NCBI GenBank assembly: GCA_038503075.1
Contig: JBCAML010000008.1
Coordinates: 310,001 to 374,000, forward strand
DNA from: Gyromitra esculenta
Taxonomy: Eukaryota; Ascomycota; Pezizomycetes; Pezizales; Discinaceae
Direction: 5' to 3'
DNA length: 64,000 nt
Positions 22,875 to 34,467 of this stretch are shown one piece after another; position 1 is the first letter of the stretch, and each line of letters starts with the position of its first letter. A model generated the notes under the pieces. That model worked only from the letters and a program-made list of their open reading frames with translations, searched no databases and was not told where the DNA came from. The translations under genes and the position numbers were made by a program.

Positions 22875-25421
22875 CTAGTTTCCAAAATGCTCCGGCATCT
22901 TCTGTCTAAAGAATGCCTCTAACCCAGCAGGACCAGATACAGGGCCGGGGCCCCCATACGCACTCGCCTCCCTTCCATTGCTAAAAGTCCTACTATAGCT
23001 CCCACTATCTCTATCATTGTGACAAGAACAGTCGCCAACAGCCTCCCTGCACTCTGCACAGACAGTAATCGTCTTCTGCGGTTGCCTTGCCTGCTCGCAG
23101 CTTTCACAAACTGGCTGCCTGACGACCTGCTTCTCAACTTGCATTTCCTTCACAACGTCAACTTCCCTCACAACATCAACAGCCTCAAACCCAGGAACAG
23201 CCCTGACCGCCTCGCGGGTGACAGGAATCTCCCTAAGCCTCTGCACGGGCTGTAGGACCGTCTTCTCGACGTATTCAGCCTCGGGCTGCGGGCAGGGCTT
23301 GTTCTCGGGGCAGATGACTTGGCCAGGATGGACAATCGCAGCAAACTGGACGGTCTCCGTTCTCTCAACAGCTGGTGCAACTTGATGAACATATGGGGCC
23401 GGGGCCGGGGCCGGGGCGGCTTGCTGATACACAACTGGTGGAGGCGCGGGAACCTGATATTGAATAGAAACGGGAACAGGCACTGGAATAGGAGCAGGGA
23501 TTGGGGCGGCTTGTTGAATGTATTGGCGTTGAATCTGTCCGTCGGAGATTTGCTGAATCGGGGGGACCTGGCCCTGGTTCTGGAGTTGCCCGTCACAGAT
23601 CTGGCCAACACACGGATTGGATTGAGTGTTCTGGGTAGCAACAGCAGGCTGAGGAGGAACATAAGGACGTCTAATAATTGTAGTACCAGGAGGATATTCG
23701 GGGCTATACACATTTTTCTAGAAATTAGCAGGATATCGTTCGTTGGCACTCAGCGAGTGATTGGCTGTGAAGAAAGTACTCACCCCGCAGGAACTGCTAC
23801 TTGACGCTTACGCAGCTTGTTCTGGGGCCTCTGCTGAGGCTGTTTGTTGTTCTGCACTGGTTTCCTCTGACCGTTCTGTGGCTTTTTCTGGGAGTTTTGT
23901 GGACGCTGGTTCGGGGTGTTCAGGCCGGAACCCTTGGTATCTTTTCTAGGGAGATCCTGCGAGGGGAAATTGGCCTGTTGAGGCTGCTTGGAATTACCAG
24001 TCTTCTTACGCATGTTACCGTTAGGTTGCTGTTGGTTTGGTTGCTTGTGACTAGGTTGGCGGGGTTGGTTTGGGTCAGAGGGAGCCTTGGGGGCTTTCTG
24101 CTGGTTTTGGCTGGGCTGAGGGGAAGGCCCCTGCTGCTGAGGAGGTGGCGCCCTTCCCTTAGCCCTTCCAAGTTTCCCAGATTTTCCAGGAGGGACAAGG
24201 TCACCTCCACCGGAGCCAACAACTTTCTTCTTTGGCTGCGGCGGCGGCGGTGGCGGCGGAGGGGGTGCCTGCTTTGGAGGCGCCTGCTGGGGGTTCTTCG
24301 ATTTAGGAGCAACTGGGAAGGTGGACTTTGGTGCCGCTGCTACGGGCTCAGGGGCAGGGTTCTTCGCCTTCAAAGATTCTTGGTAGGCTGGGTCATTGTC
24401 GATGGTCTTCTGGCCCTTTGTTTGCATGTTGGCCGCTGAGTCCATCATCTTCAGTGCCTTCTCTTGGATATGTTCTGGCCAATCGCGTTTGCCCAAGGAA
24501 CGTCTAGAGCGCGTGTTCTTGGTATCCTTCTTCCCGTACTCGCGACCCATCATCAGTTCGATCTTCTCCATCGCATTGGTCTTGCGCTCGAAGTCACCTT
24601 CACGGTCCTCGTAGGGATCATGGTAGACCAGTGTGTCGCTGACGACCCCGAAAGTGAAAGAGTTCCAGTTCTCAGGCTCACCCGCATCCTCTCGGTCCCT
24701 GTCCTCGGCGGTCTCAGCGGCGCCGTTGAACTCGGGAACGGCAGCATCAGCGATAGTCTCGAGTCCACCAGACTTTTTGTTTGACGCCTCTTCGTTCTCC
24801 AGAGCAGCCTTCTTCTTTCTGCCGATACCACCAATTCCAGGGGACTTAGTGATGCGCATAAAGCTCTTATCGTTTTCTCCTGTTGGGGTATCGTTCTTGA
24901 TCTTGATATTCTGGGTGTTGCTGTCTGGTTCATCAACCTCTTCCTCGTTTACGGGAAACTGATTGCCACCATAGTACTTGATCGCTTCGCGGGCGGGGTA
25001 TTTCCGGTCCGTGAATGAAGGGCGTGGTTCAACGGCAGGAGGAGCTGGGTCAGTTGGCTCCGTAGGGGCAGAAGGGTTGGAGGGGTTGGAGGGGTTGGAG
25101 GGGTTGTAGTAGGAGGCACCTGCTTGAGGAGGAGAGTAGGCTTCGCCTTGCCAGTACTTGGGGTAGTCCCCGCCATAGCCAAGGTTCTGGGGGTGTTGAG
25201 GGAAACGAGAAGTGTAAAATGGGACCTGGGGGAGAGATAATGCTGCGAGTGACAAACGATGACGTTAGCAGGGTTTCTTGGGATAGGTACATAACGAGAT
25301 GTGGGGCGATACAGAATACAGCCAAAGACTGGGGCTATTTACAACACGGAGAGACTTAGCACATACCGGCACCACAAAGGCCCGCCACGGCCATAGCCGC
25401 AAGCTGTTGAGATGGTTTCAT
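22875..25421 (-). CDS. Large secreted Pro/Gln-rich cell-wall-type protein with Pir-like motifs
   Basis: Exons (minus) 25421-25367, 25242-23784 and 23703-22875 are in phase throughout and give 780 residues. The first exon encodes a signal peptide (MKPSQQLAAMAVAGLCGA). The middle is disordered: an NPS repeat, basic RRSLGKR and RKRQ sites that suit Kex2 processing, and long Gln/Pro stretches including PPPPPPPPP. The C-terminal exon has two motifs close to the yeast Pir consensus Q[IV]xDGQ[IV]Q: GQICDGQLQ and QQISDGQIQ. A run of APAPAPAP follows, then a charged EVDVVKEMQVEKQVV segment and a cysteine-rich end (CESC, CAEC, CSC). Pir proteins are wall glycoproteins ester-linked to beta-1,3-glucan through Gln in that motif. 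Here the role in the wall is inferred and the overall architecture is not one I recognise. Confidence 0.75.
25077..25108 (-). repeat. Tandem 9-bp coding repeat (Asn-Pro-Ser)
   Basis: Plus-strand GGGTTGGAG repeats about four times and encodes NPS repeats on the minus strand, inside the Pir-like gene. Confidence 0.8.
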
Positions 25422-26867
25422 CACGAATGAAGCTCAGGAAACCTGAAAACCAACGGGGTGACTGGTAAAAAAAAAAGGAAAAATATCCCACTGAATCGGT
25501 CAAGTCTATATGATCTTTCGAAAAACTTCCGATAGATTATCTCTAAAATTTGATCGGGAAGGACAGGGGTTCTTATAGATATCCAAGGTAACTAACCTGG
25601 TGAAACTGTATGCTTCGTTGTGGATCCTACATCATGATATCGATCCATAGTGGCATCAGAAATTTCTCGGAATTTCTCATCAAAATTTTAAACAGCACTA
25701 CGCTAAGTTACACGACCAAACAAGCTTTTGCCCGGTTTGTTTGCTTCATTATTTTCGGTATATTTGGAGCTTAATACCGGAACGTGGAGGTTATTTCCTG
25801 ATGTAAGTTTTTTTTTGGTGATTTCTCGATTAAATTACCACCTGTGCTCGTTTCCACCGTAACACTTGTGCTTGACCTAACACCTTCACACATCACATCG
25901 GCTTAAGGAGAATTCACTAGTACGGGGAGCTTAATACAAAGGTAACTTGAACAATATAGCCGTCGGGGGACTGCTAACGACTGGAAAATTCTAAGTTTAG
26001 TTTTTGTCATGCCTAAAGTGAAATTATACTAACCCTATGATGTTTGTTTCATTAACCTTCCGCTACTTGTGACTCAACCATTCCACGAGTCAACTAGATG
26101 AAAGTCATCATGATCAATCCCTCGCACAATAGGTGCAAAAATCCGTTGAATTTGGCAATATCTTATTTCTAAGTTTTGCCAGCATTGGCACAAGGCCTCT
26201 CGTACACAGAACTCACAACGCCGAGCGGGAATCCATGGAACTCTATATTTTTGCTGATGTGTTATCACTACTTACAAAGCAAATATCAAAAATCAGGGGA
26301 TTTTCATCAATGCTAATTGTCAAAATCTCAGTATGATATCTCTTGGCGATATCAGATCCTAAAAAGCGATGTAGGGACTAGATGCACACGGGCTGGCCTA
26401 AAATAGGCTGATGGCCAAAAAAAGTCCTCTCGTCCAAATAAAATCTCATAACCACAAGCCTAGGGCTCGCTAGGAATCGCCAGGAATCACCAGAACGGCA
26501 AACAAAGAAACTCGACAAACCCCTCTCGCCAATACGGCCTTTCGGATCCTAATTTATTTTAGGCAGCAACCGCCATCTCTCCGTGGTTAGGGGCAACGAT
26601 ATTCCGGCTCGGATGCCGTGCAGCAAACCTCCCTATATATTTCTCCAAGCTAGTTATTTTTAGTGATTGACGCACGCACGCCCTAGGAAGAATGGAAACC
26701 TTTTTGTCTGTGACCAATCAAAGCAAGAATCTGACGTCATAATCATATGGTTCACGGCAGAATTTTACTCACCACAAAACTGCCAAGGCTCGTAGTTTAG
26801 GCAGGCAGCTCATATCGTCCCAAGTGCTTATTTTCTCTATGGAATCAAAACAACCTACGAATAGCAC
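25422..26867. other. Intergenic region
   Basis: Holds the promoter of the minus-strand Pir-like gene and about 1.4 kb up to the second tRNA-Lys. No gene or repeat boundary recognised. Short A/T runs near 25468 and 25808. Confidence 0.5.
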
Positions 26868-26946
26868 GCCTCGCTAGCTCAATCGGTAGAGCGTGAGACT
26901 CTTATGTGGAATCTCAAGGTTGCGGGTTCGACCCCCGCGTGGGGCT
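26868..26946 (+). tRNA. tRNA-Lys (anticodon CTT) with 6-nt intron
   Basis: Same mature 73-nt sequence as the gene at 1805-1906. The anticodon CTT is at 26901-26903, followed by A37 and then a six-base insertion, TGTGGA (26905-26910), before the TCTCA strand of the anticodon stem. A T8 run at about 26963-26970 is a strong Pol III terminator. The flanks differ from copy 1 apart from CTTCTGT just after the gene. Confidence 0.95.
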
Positions 26947-27850
26947 TCTGTGAAGCACTTCTTTTTTTTCGTACCGTAGATACGGTCTATGACCTTGGTA
27001 CAGTTCACAGACACTCATCGACCAGCATCGGACCACTTACAGCTCTACGTGCTTCCAAAACGATCCAACTTTTTACAATTTGCAGGAGCACAGGTACGTG
27101 AGGATTTTTCGCTTGGGTTCTCACTCAGACGAGCTTCTACTACAACCCACGACGCGGTTTCACGGGGGATTTAAAGCGACATTACAGTATTAAAACATCC
27201 ATAATAAACCCCTACCTCACGAAAAAAAAAAACATCAGACCAAAACCACCTAAACATGGAACTCCAGCCTCGAAATAAACCAGAACCAGGTACTGATCAG
27301 ATCAATTGCAACTTCGGTTCGAAAAATCTGAGAGACCCTCACATCTTCACAGTTTATCACCTCCAACCCTCCCCCACAACTTAAGGCTCACGCACAAATA
27401 CACAAAAAAAAAAAGTCATCTCTATTCCGCAAAAAAAAAAAACCGTACCGCGTGCCAATTTTTTATAACCGTGCGAACAAATACTAATTTGGGGGGGGGG
27501 TGATACAGACAGGTAGGGAGGAGGGAATCATGAAGGAAAAAAACCATATAGAATAAAATATTATGTCAATAAGAAAAAAACCGAAGAGGGTATAGAAAAG
27601 TCTTTTTTTAAGAAAAAAAGAAAGAAAAAAACCACAAAGCCCCAAAGATTCCCTTTCCACGAGTAGGAAAAAAAAACAAAACTACGTATCGCTCAAAGCC
27701 AGCCGAGTGATTGCCCACAAAAGATGGTCCTCCCTCTGAATGAAAAAAAAAAGTATCGACGAGAACGTAGTGGATGAAGAGCTGGTTCGTAATGTTTTTT
27801 TTTTTTTGTTGGTTTGGTGATTATTCATTATAATGGTAGACCTATATCAA
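26947..27850. other. Intergenic region, rich in A tracts
   Basis: From about 27221 to 27810 many A runs of 7-10 and a T11-type run occur, with a G10 run at 27491-27500. Much of it is probably 3' flank of the minus-strand Mnn9 gene. The alternating homopolymers make it prone to replication or sequencing slippage. Confidence 0.55.
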
Positions 27851-28930
27851 TTAGTCCAATTGTGTCAAAAAACTCAAATCTGAGGGGAGGGGAGGTACCA
27901 AATAATTCGGAAGACCCCACGGTTGATGCCCCAATCTCTTTGCCATCTTCGCGAACCCTTCCGTCTCGATGAGATTATAAAATGCAAATGGCGGGAACAT
28001 AGCACCGTCTCTATGCACCTCCGCCTTAACCATGAGCGCAGTACCGCCAACACCGTCCAGCATAGTCTCCATATGTGCGTCCCCCCCTTCACTGCGCTCA
28101 TACGCCATCAGGCTGCGCCATGTGGCCATCTCCTTATATCCCTCGAGGATAATCTCGTCATTCCCCATCTTGGCCGCCATATCTAACGCGGCATCGCTCT
28201 CGTGCCAGCTATTGAAGTCGTACGGCCGCACCTTCTTTACCCCGTCCTCGGTGTAGCGCTGGAAGCAATTCGGCACGATAACAGCCTTATCGTGCGAAGC
28301 CAGATCCTGCACGAGCGACGGCGGGGTTTCCACGATATCGGCGTCCAGCCACAGCACCCACGCGGTCTCGGTGCCCAGGGTGGTGTACAGCAGGCTGTTT
28401 CGCGCGCGACTCATAGCGGCACGTCTGGCCTTCTGGGCCGCGAGGGCATGGCGCTCCTTCTCGCCCTGGGGCACCGGGGTGTCGAAGTCCTGTCTGATGA
28501 TGGTGACGCCGGCGAAGCGGTGCTTCTTGGCGCCGGTCTGGACGCGCCGCACGGCCTCCTCGAGCTTCGTGAGCGCGGTGTTGCCTTCGCGTGTTTTGGG
28601 CACGATGAAGCCGAGCTCGATGAGGTCGTGCGGGTAGGACAGCCTCAGGAGGTTGCTCCAGTACTGGTCGTAGAAGCGGGCCAGCGGGGTCAGGAGCAGG
28701 ATCTTCTCGCGGTTGCTGATCGGGTCTGCGGAGGTGGTCAGGTTGTTGAGGTAGTAGTGCACGACGGGGGGCGCGGAGGAGGAGGAGGACTTGGTGCGGG
28801 CTCTGGGTTTCGGGGAGGCGGCGGCCGGCGGGTGCGAGGGCGTGATCAGGAAGATCAGGAAGCCGAGGAAGAGGAGGAGGCCCAGCAGCAGCGTGATGGG
28901 ATTGGAGCGGCGGAGAGAGCGGGCGGCCAT
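27851..28930 (-). CDS. MNN9: Mnn9-type alpha-1,6-mannosyltransferase subunit (GT62)
   Basis: A 359-residue intronless type II membrane protein of the Anp1/Van1/Mnn9 family. In yeast, Mnn9 sits in the cis-Golgi mannan polymerase complexes M-Pol I (with Van1) and II and extends the alpha-1,6-mannan backbone of N-glycans from GDP-mannose. The N terminus MAARSLRRSNP is typical of Mnn9 orthologs. A single transmembrane anchor spans residues 11-30, then a Pro/Ser stem. The catalytic DxD is D196-A-D198 in WLDADIVETPPSLV. FNSWHESD and GGTALMVKAEVHRDGA are further family blocks. Length is close to the yeast protein. The last residues after NYLV differ from what I recall for orthologs, so a missed 3' intron is possible. 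The coding strand is notably GC-rich at third positions compared with its flanks. Confidence 0.9.
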   Translation of the reverse strand: MAARSLRRSNPITLLLGLLLFLGFLIFLITPSHPPAAASPKPRARTKSSSSSAPPVVHYYLNNLTTSADPISNREKILLLTPLARFYDQYWSNLLRLSYPHDLIELGFIVPKTREGNTALTKLEEAVRRVQTGAKKHRFAGVTIIRQDFDTPVPQGEKERHALAAQKARRAAMSRARNSLLYTTLGTETAWVLWLDADIVETPPSLVQDLASHDKAVIVPNCFQRYTEDGVKKVRPYDFNSWHESDAALDMAAKMGNDEIILEGYKEMATWRSLMAYERSEGGDAHMETMLDGVGGTALMVKAEVHRDGAMFPPFAFYNLIETEGFAKMAKRLGHQPWGLPNYLVPPLPSDLSFLTQLD

Positions 28931-30504
28931 GGTGGGCGGAATTGGGTCGGCTGGCAGAGGCAGGTACCTGGCCGCAAGAATTAAATAGATAATAAATAAA
29001 TAAAAACACCACAGGGAAATTTAAAGCAGGGGCGAGATGCCAGCCCGCGTGAACGAGCTCTTGTCGGGGGAGCCTGGCCGAGTTTTAACAGCGAGAGACA
29101 CGATGCAGAGGGAAATGGGGCAGAGGGGCAGTTTCTCGACAATAGCACAAAAGGGGGCAGAAGAGGACAATTTTCGGAGAGCTTGGGTTGGCTTTTGGCT
29201 GCCCAGCCAGAAAGACGCCGCTCGATTGGCTGCATTTAATCTGCGCTGGTCTGACTAAGCCGAGGACAAGCAGGGAGGAAATCCCTGATTCGCTGGCTGG
29301 GAGTGGGAACACAATTCCCTGTGGCCATCGTGGGATTATGCTTAGGGTAGATGCCAGAACTCAGGGCTCAGAATACTCGATAGAACTCGGCTCATCTCTG
29401 TCAGTCTGTGGGTTGTTTCGACTGACGGCAGTCCCGCGGATTTCACTTGAGCCTCACTTCTATTTATATCCGGGCCAGGGAGCGAAGCTCGAACTCGTTC
29501 TTTTCCAGGCTGGTCTGGCGAATGGAGGCTGTGCTGCGAGAAACCCCTGTGCAGATTAGGGTTGCGCACTTCAATCCCCCGACTCCCCTCTCTATTTCTG
29601 TATCGTGGATAGGACCTTCTCTTTTGGCTCAGCCGTTCCCCGGAAACCCCACGGCAGCGGTAGCAGTAGATACATCACTGCACCCCTAATAAAACAGTTA
29701 TACAGCTTCTTCAGCTCACAACATCCCTATCTGGTGCCTTTGCGTAACACCGTAAGCTGCCTCTCAGCTCACCATCCAAGACTGTGGGATGCTTAAGCTA
29801 TACATATCTGGCTCGTCCCACATACGGCTGTGACAGTTTATATAAGCACTAACAAAACATAAAACTTGACCATATCTTCCATCAATATAACTCTCATCCC
29901 AGAATGCTTATACTAGTAATGTCGACGGCCCGGTTCAACTTGGGTATAGAAAAAAGAGATTGTGGGGGGGAATTAAGCACGGGACGAGGGTGGGGTTGGT
30001 TTATTGCGGGATTGTTCGCAATTAAGATGGCATTATATAGTCTGTTAGTCCATCAACACGTACAATCTCCTGCCGATTCCTGTCCATCAACAAATCACTT
30101 CAAACTAGACTCCGGTATTCGTACAGCGTACATACAATACTTAAACCGCCTCAACCCCAACCCTGAGCCTTAGATGACTCGACTCGGAAAACGACAACCA
30201 CCCCCAATAACCTACTGGATTTCGATTCCCTATCATACCAGCTAACACCGAGAGAACCTCCGTAGTAAAAAGTCCATGGGAATGATCAGCCCCACTCCGC
30301 CAACCCTCGGGCACAGCTATCGAGCTAGTCCATCCACTAGCTACCAGCAACATAGGGCTGACGTAGGTATGTGCTCTAGCTCAGCACATCATAAACCCCC
30401 CCCTCTTCTTCCTCTATCTCCATCTTCATCTCCTCCCCATTCTCTTCTCAAGCCATCTGCCTGTATAAATCCCCAATACCCATCTATATATCAGCACCTT
30501 CAAC
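28931..30504. other. Divergent intergenic region between Mnn9 and transketolase
   Basis: Shared upstream region of two highly expressed-type genes. It has several short overlapping frames without domains. A C/T-rich stretch at about 30392-30450 lies 55-110 bp before the transketolase start codon and probably forms part of its promoter or leader. A TTAGGGTT-like word is at about 29557. Confidence 0.5.
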
Positions 30505-33317
30505 ATGGGTTTCGGTGACCTAGATAAGCTGTGTGTCAACACGATCCGTGTTCTCGCTGTACGTCAATTCAACTACCCACCAAACCCACCCACTAAAACC
30601 CACTCAATTCCTGTGAAAGTTCCTCGATAGCCTTACTAATCCACCCTCCAGGTTGATGCAACATTCAAAGCCAATTCTGGCCATCCCGGTATGCCAATGG
30701 GGATGGCACCGGCCGCTCATGTATTATTCAACAAGTAGCCCCCCTCCCTCAATACACCGAGAAATGCGGGGAGTACTGACACAGGAGGAATAAAGGTTTA
30801 TGGCGTTCGATCCGAAAAACCCGGTTTGGATTAATAGAGATAGATTTGTACTCTCGTGAGTTTACCTCTATGACTTGTGTCGAAAGTTGGACGGGGGCGC
30901 TTGGTATATTTGTTAGTTATTTCAGCGTGGTATTGTTTTGGTTTTTTCGTTTTAGTGTATGCAGATGTTTTTAAGTCTCTAGCTCACCCCTTTGGAACGT
31001 GTTGCTTTTTTAATTCGAAAAACCGTTGCTTTGGTTTAGCCTTGCGTTCGAGCGATGTCTTTGTCACGTTTACCAGCATCACTATTGCCAAAACAGCGAC
31101 TTGCCTTTACTACGAGCGTTATCCTTCTATTTGTAGTACTCTCGCTTGTTGTGCTATGTTCCCTGGTTTTGTTATTGCGTTTCGCTAGATGTGCGGTAGC
31201 ACGAACCACTGATCAATCATTGACCCTGTGTACAGGAATGGACACGGGTGTATGCTCCAGTATACGCTCTTGCACTTATTTGGATACGACGTTAGTCTCG
31301 ATGACTTAAAAGCATTTAGAGTATGCTTATCCCTCAGTAGTCCAGTCCAAAAGCTCTGCAGAGTTTATTTTAGCTAGAAGATTTCCAACTATTGGCCTGG
31401 AAATGATACTAACGACAAAACACCAGCAAATCGGGTCCAAAACCCCCGGGCACCCCGAAGCCGTAAACCCCCCCCCCCCCAAACTGCGTCTCCAGCAACA
31501 AAATCTAACACCTCAAACAGGCCGACACCCCCGGGATCGAAGTAACCACAGGACCCCTCGGCCAAGGCTTCGCCAACGCCGTCGGCCTCGCAATCGCACA
31601 AGCCCACACCGGCGCAATCTACAACAAACCAAACTACCCGCTGATCACCAACCACACCTACGTCTTCCTCGGCGACGGCTGTCTGATGGAAGGCGTAGCC
31701 TCCGAAGCCGCATCCCTGGCCGGCCACCTCCAGCTCGGAAACCTCATCGCAATCTGGGACGACAACCACATCTCCATCGACGGCGACACAGCCTGCGCGT
31801 TTACCGAGAACGTGGTGGAGCGGTTTAAAGCGTATGGATGGCACACGCAGCACGTTAAAGACGGGGACCACGATCTCGATGGTATCGAGAAGGCGATTGG
31901 GGCGGCGAGGAGGGTCACGGATAAACCGTCCCTTATACAGCTCACTACGACTATTGGCTTCGGTTCCAAGATCCAGGGCACTGGAGGCGTCCATGGGAGT
32001 CCGCTAAAAGAGGACGATGTGAAGGAGGTTAAGAAGAAGTTTGGCTTCGACCCTGAGAAGAGCTTCGTTGTGCCGCCGAGGGTGTATGAAGCGTATAAGG
32101 TCACTGCGGCCCGAGGCACCAAGACCGAACATGCGTGGAAGACCCTTTTCTGGCGGTATAAAATGGAGCATGCGAAGGAGGGGAAAGAGCTCGAGCGCAG
32201 ACTCCTCGGACAGCTGCCGGAGGGATGGGAGAAGCTGCTGCCGACGTACAAATCCGGCGATCCGGCAATTGCGTCCAGGAAACTGTCGGAAACGGTGCTG
32301 AGCAAGCTGTTTCCGGTGATTGTGGAGCTTGTTGGTGGGAGTGCGGATTTGACCGGGAGCAATCTTACGAGGCCGAAGGAAACGGTGGATTTTCAGCCGC
32401 CGAGCACGGGATTGGGGGAGTGGGCTGGGAGGTATATCAGGTATGGCGTGCGCGAACACGGCATGGCAGCCATTATGAACGGCCTTGCGGCGTATGGAAC
32501 GATTATTCCGTTTGGTGGGACTTTCTTGAATTTCGTTTCCTACGCGGCTGGAGCGGTACGGTTGAGCGCGCTCGGCCATCATAGGGTTATATATGTTGCT
32601 ACCCACGACAGTATCGGCCTTGGAGAAGACGGGCCGACTCATCAGCCCATCGAGACGCTCGCCCATTTCCGGGCGCTGCCGAATATCATGGTCTGGCGCC
32701 CCGCCGACGGGAATGAGACTTCGGCAGCGTACTATGTTGCGTTGATCTCGAAGAATACGCCGAGCATTATTGCGCTGAGTCGACAGAACCTCCCGCAGCT
32801 GGAGAACAGCACGCTTGAGCGTGCGATTAAGGGCGGCTACACGGCCGTCGAGGCAGAAAACGCAAACATCACTCTCATCTCCACGGGTAGCGAGGTTGGC
32901 ATCTGTATTGACGCCTCTGTGTACTTGAAGGAGAAACACAATGTTGTAGCCAGAGTCGTGAGTCTGCCGTGCTGGGAAGTCTTTGACGCTCAAGAAAAAG
33001 AGTACCGGCGAAGCGTTTTACCAGACGGTGTGCCGATCTTGTCGGTAGAGGTTATGAGCACGCTCGGGTGGGAGAGGTATAGCCATGAGCAGTTCGGATT
33101 GAATAGATTTGGTGCTTCGGGGCCTTATAAAGAGGTTTTGTTTCCCCTTGCCTTTCCTAGCTAATTCACGTGACTGATGCGTGGGTCGAAGGTTTATGAG
33201 AGATTTGAGTTTACGGCAGAGGGGGTCTCGAAGAGGGCTATGGCGACTATTGATTTCTGGAAGGATGTGAAGCCGATTAGGAGTCCGATTAATAGGGCTT
33301 TTACCCAGATTTGTTGA
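30505..33317 (+). CDS. TKL1: Transketolase
   Basis: Seven exons: 30505-30558, 30652-30734, 30796-30855, 31236-31320, 31427-31462, 31521-33134 and 33192-33317. They join in frame to 685 residues, close to the 680 of yeast Tkl1. The enzyme transfers two-carbon ketol units with thiamine diphosphate in the non-oxidative pentose phosphate pathway. [20 protein letters not shown] opens the protein. [16 protein letters not shown] and [19 protein letters not shown] follow. GDGCLMEG with [11 protein letters not shown] forms the diphosphate-binding site. REHGM contains the catalytic Glu, and [16 protein letters not shown] the substrate-binding His. Intron 4 (380 nt) is far longer than the others (49-106 nt). 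Intron 6 has a C13 tract five bases after its donor. The final intron uses donor GTTTTG. All conserved residues I can check are intact, so it should be active. Confidence 0.95.
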
Positions 33318-33997
33318 GTGGTTGAAGGGTAGTGGTTGGGAAATAGTATCATGGAATGTAAGATGCCTGTATATGTTTTTATTCTCTTGTTCATAGTAAA
33401 ATTTTGGTATATAGTCATAGTGCGATTAGAACTTAGGAACCCGGTTCGTAATAGGGAGCGAAGAATCACGAATTAAGCGGAGAAACGGGTACAGCTTTTG
33501 CCCTATTTTCATAGAGTATTAAAAGTTATTAGCTTAGCGACATTATGTACCCAATGAATAAACAAACAACAACAGCTTAGCGACATTGATTCAGCATGCC
33601 AAGCGAGTGACATTTGATGGTTCTATCCAAGTCCCGTCAAAACCATATCACTCCATGCTGTATTGTCCACCCAGCACAGATTCTCCTAGAAAAACCAAAA
33701 CATTTCCAAACAGGGGGCTGTCCAACTCCGACGCCAGTATGTATGGATGGAATGGTTAGCAGGCGAATGTGTGGCCATGTAATCATGGAATATCATGAGT
33801 TAGCATTTAATATACCTACTAGAGGCCCTAACTTCGCTCCAGGTCCCAGCCTAGAGCTTGAACCAAGGCCAACGTAATCCCATAGCGAGGAAAGGCCACA
33901 AAAAACTCCAACCAGGAAAAGGGACTCATGCATTTCCACAATACCAAAACAAACCCAATTGTAACCCTACCCTATCTTCCAACAAAAAAAACCCCCT
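33318..33997. other. Convergent intergenic region
   Basis: Lies between the transketolase 3' end and the 3' end of the minus-strand KRE1-like gene. No gene seen. Confidence 0.5.
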
Positions 33998-34467
33998 CTA
34001 CAATACCATCCCACCCACCAGCACCACCCCAGCCAAAACACCCCCAACAGCCACCCCCAATCTCACCATCCAGGCATCCCACTCTCCCCTCACTTTCACG
34101 CCTGTCCCCAACGCCGGTACTTGCCTCGCCGCCCCCACCGTCCCAGTCTGTGTCCCTAGCCCTATCGATCCGCTCAGCGGCGTCGCAACACTCTCATACA
34201 TTGATCCGAACTGCTGCGTGTAGAAAGACGCTACGAATGTTATCTCGCCGTCGGTGAGTGTCGAGGTCACCCTAGAGGAGACTCTTAGTACTGTGAAGCG
34301 TGGAGATGGCGCTGAGGGCGAGGGGGGGAAAACCAGACTATTGTAGGCTCGGAGGCCTTTTTAGAGGTTGTGCTAAGGGCTTTGATCACACCGTGACCAA
34401 TGTCTTGTGCAGATGGTGATGTAGGTTGGAGTAGTAAGAGAGCGGAGATTGTGAGTATGAGCTTCAT
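33998..34467 (-). CDS. Small KRE1-like GPI-anchored wall protein
   Basis: Two exons (minus), 34467-34334 and 34271-33998, phase 2, 62-nt intron (GTTTTC...CTCTAG with a TACTAAG branch-like site), give 135 residues. The signal peptide is MKLILTISALLLLQPTSPSA. The core IVWVTSTLTDGEITFVASFYTQQF, then SMYESVATPLSGSIGLGTQTG, resembles the fungal KRE1/killer-resistance-1 family as I recall it; that family comprises small O-glycosylated wall proteins linked to beta-1,6-glucan assembly. The C terminus is hydrophobic (LGVAVGGVLAGVVLVGGMVL), typical of a GPI signal or membrane tail. An upstream in-frame Met at 34521 exists, but the signal peptide supports the later start. The family call is moderate; secretion and membrane anchoring are well supported. 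Confidence 0.7.

Noticed and set aside
23801..24439. 212-codon plus-strand frame
   Set aside because: Antisense to the Pir-like secreted protein; Leu/Arg/Trp-rich composition mirrors the Gln/Pro codons.
28202..28984. 260-codon plus-strand frame
   Set aside because: Antisense to Mnn9; its Gly/Arg/Glu-rich composition is a by-product of the GC-rich codons of the real gene.
32004..32993. 329-codon minus-strand frame
   Set aside because: Antisense to the transketolase main exon, with no recognisable domain.
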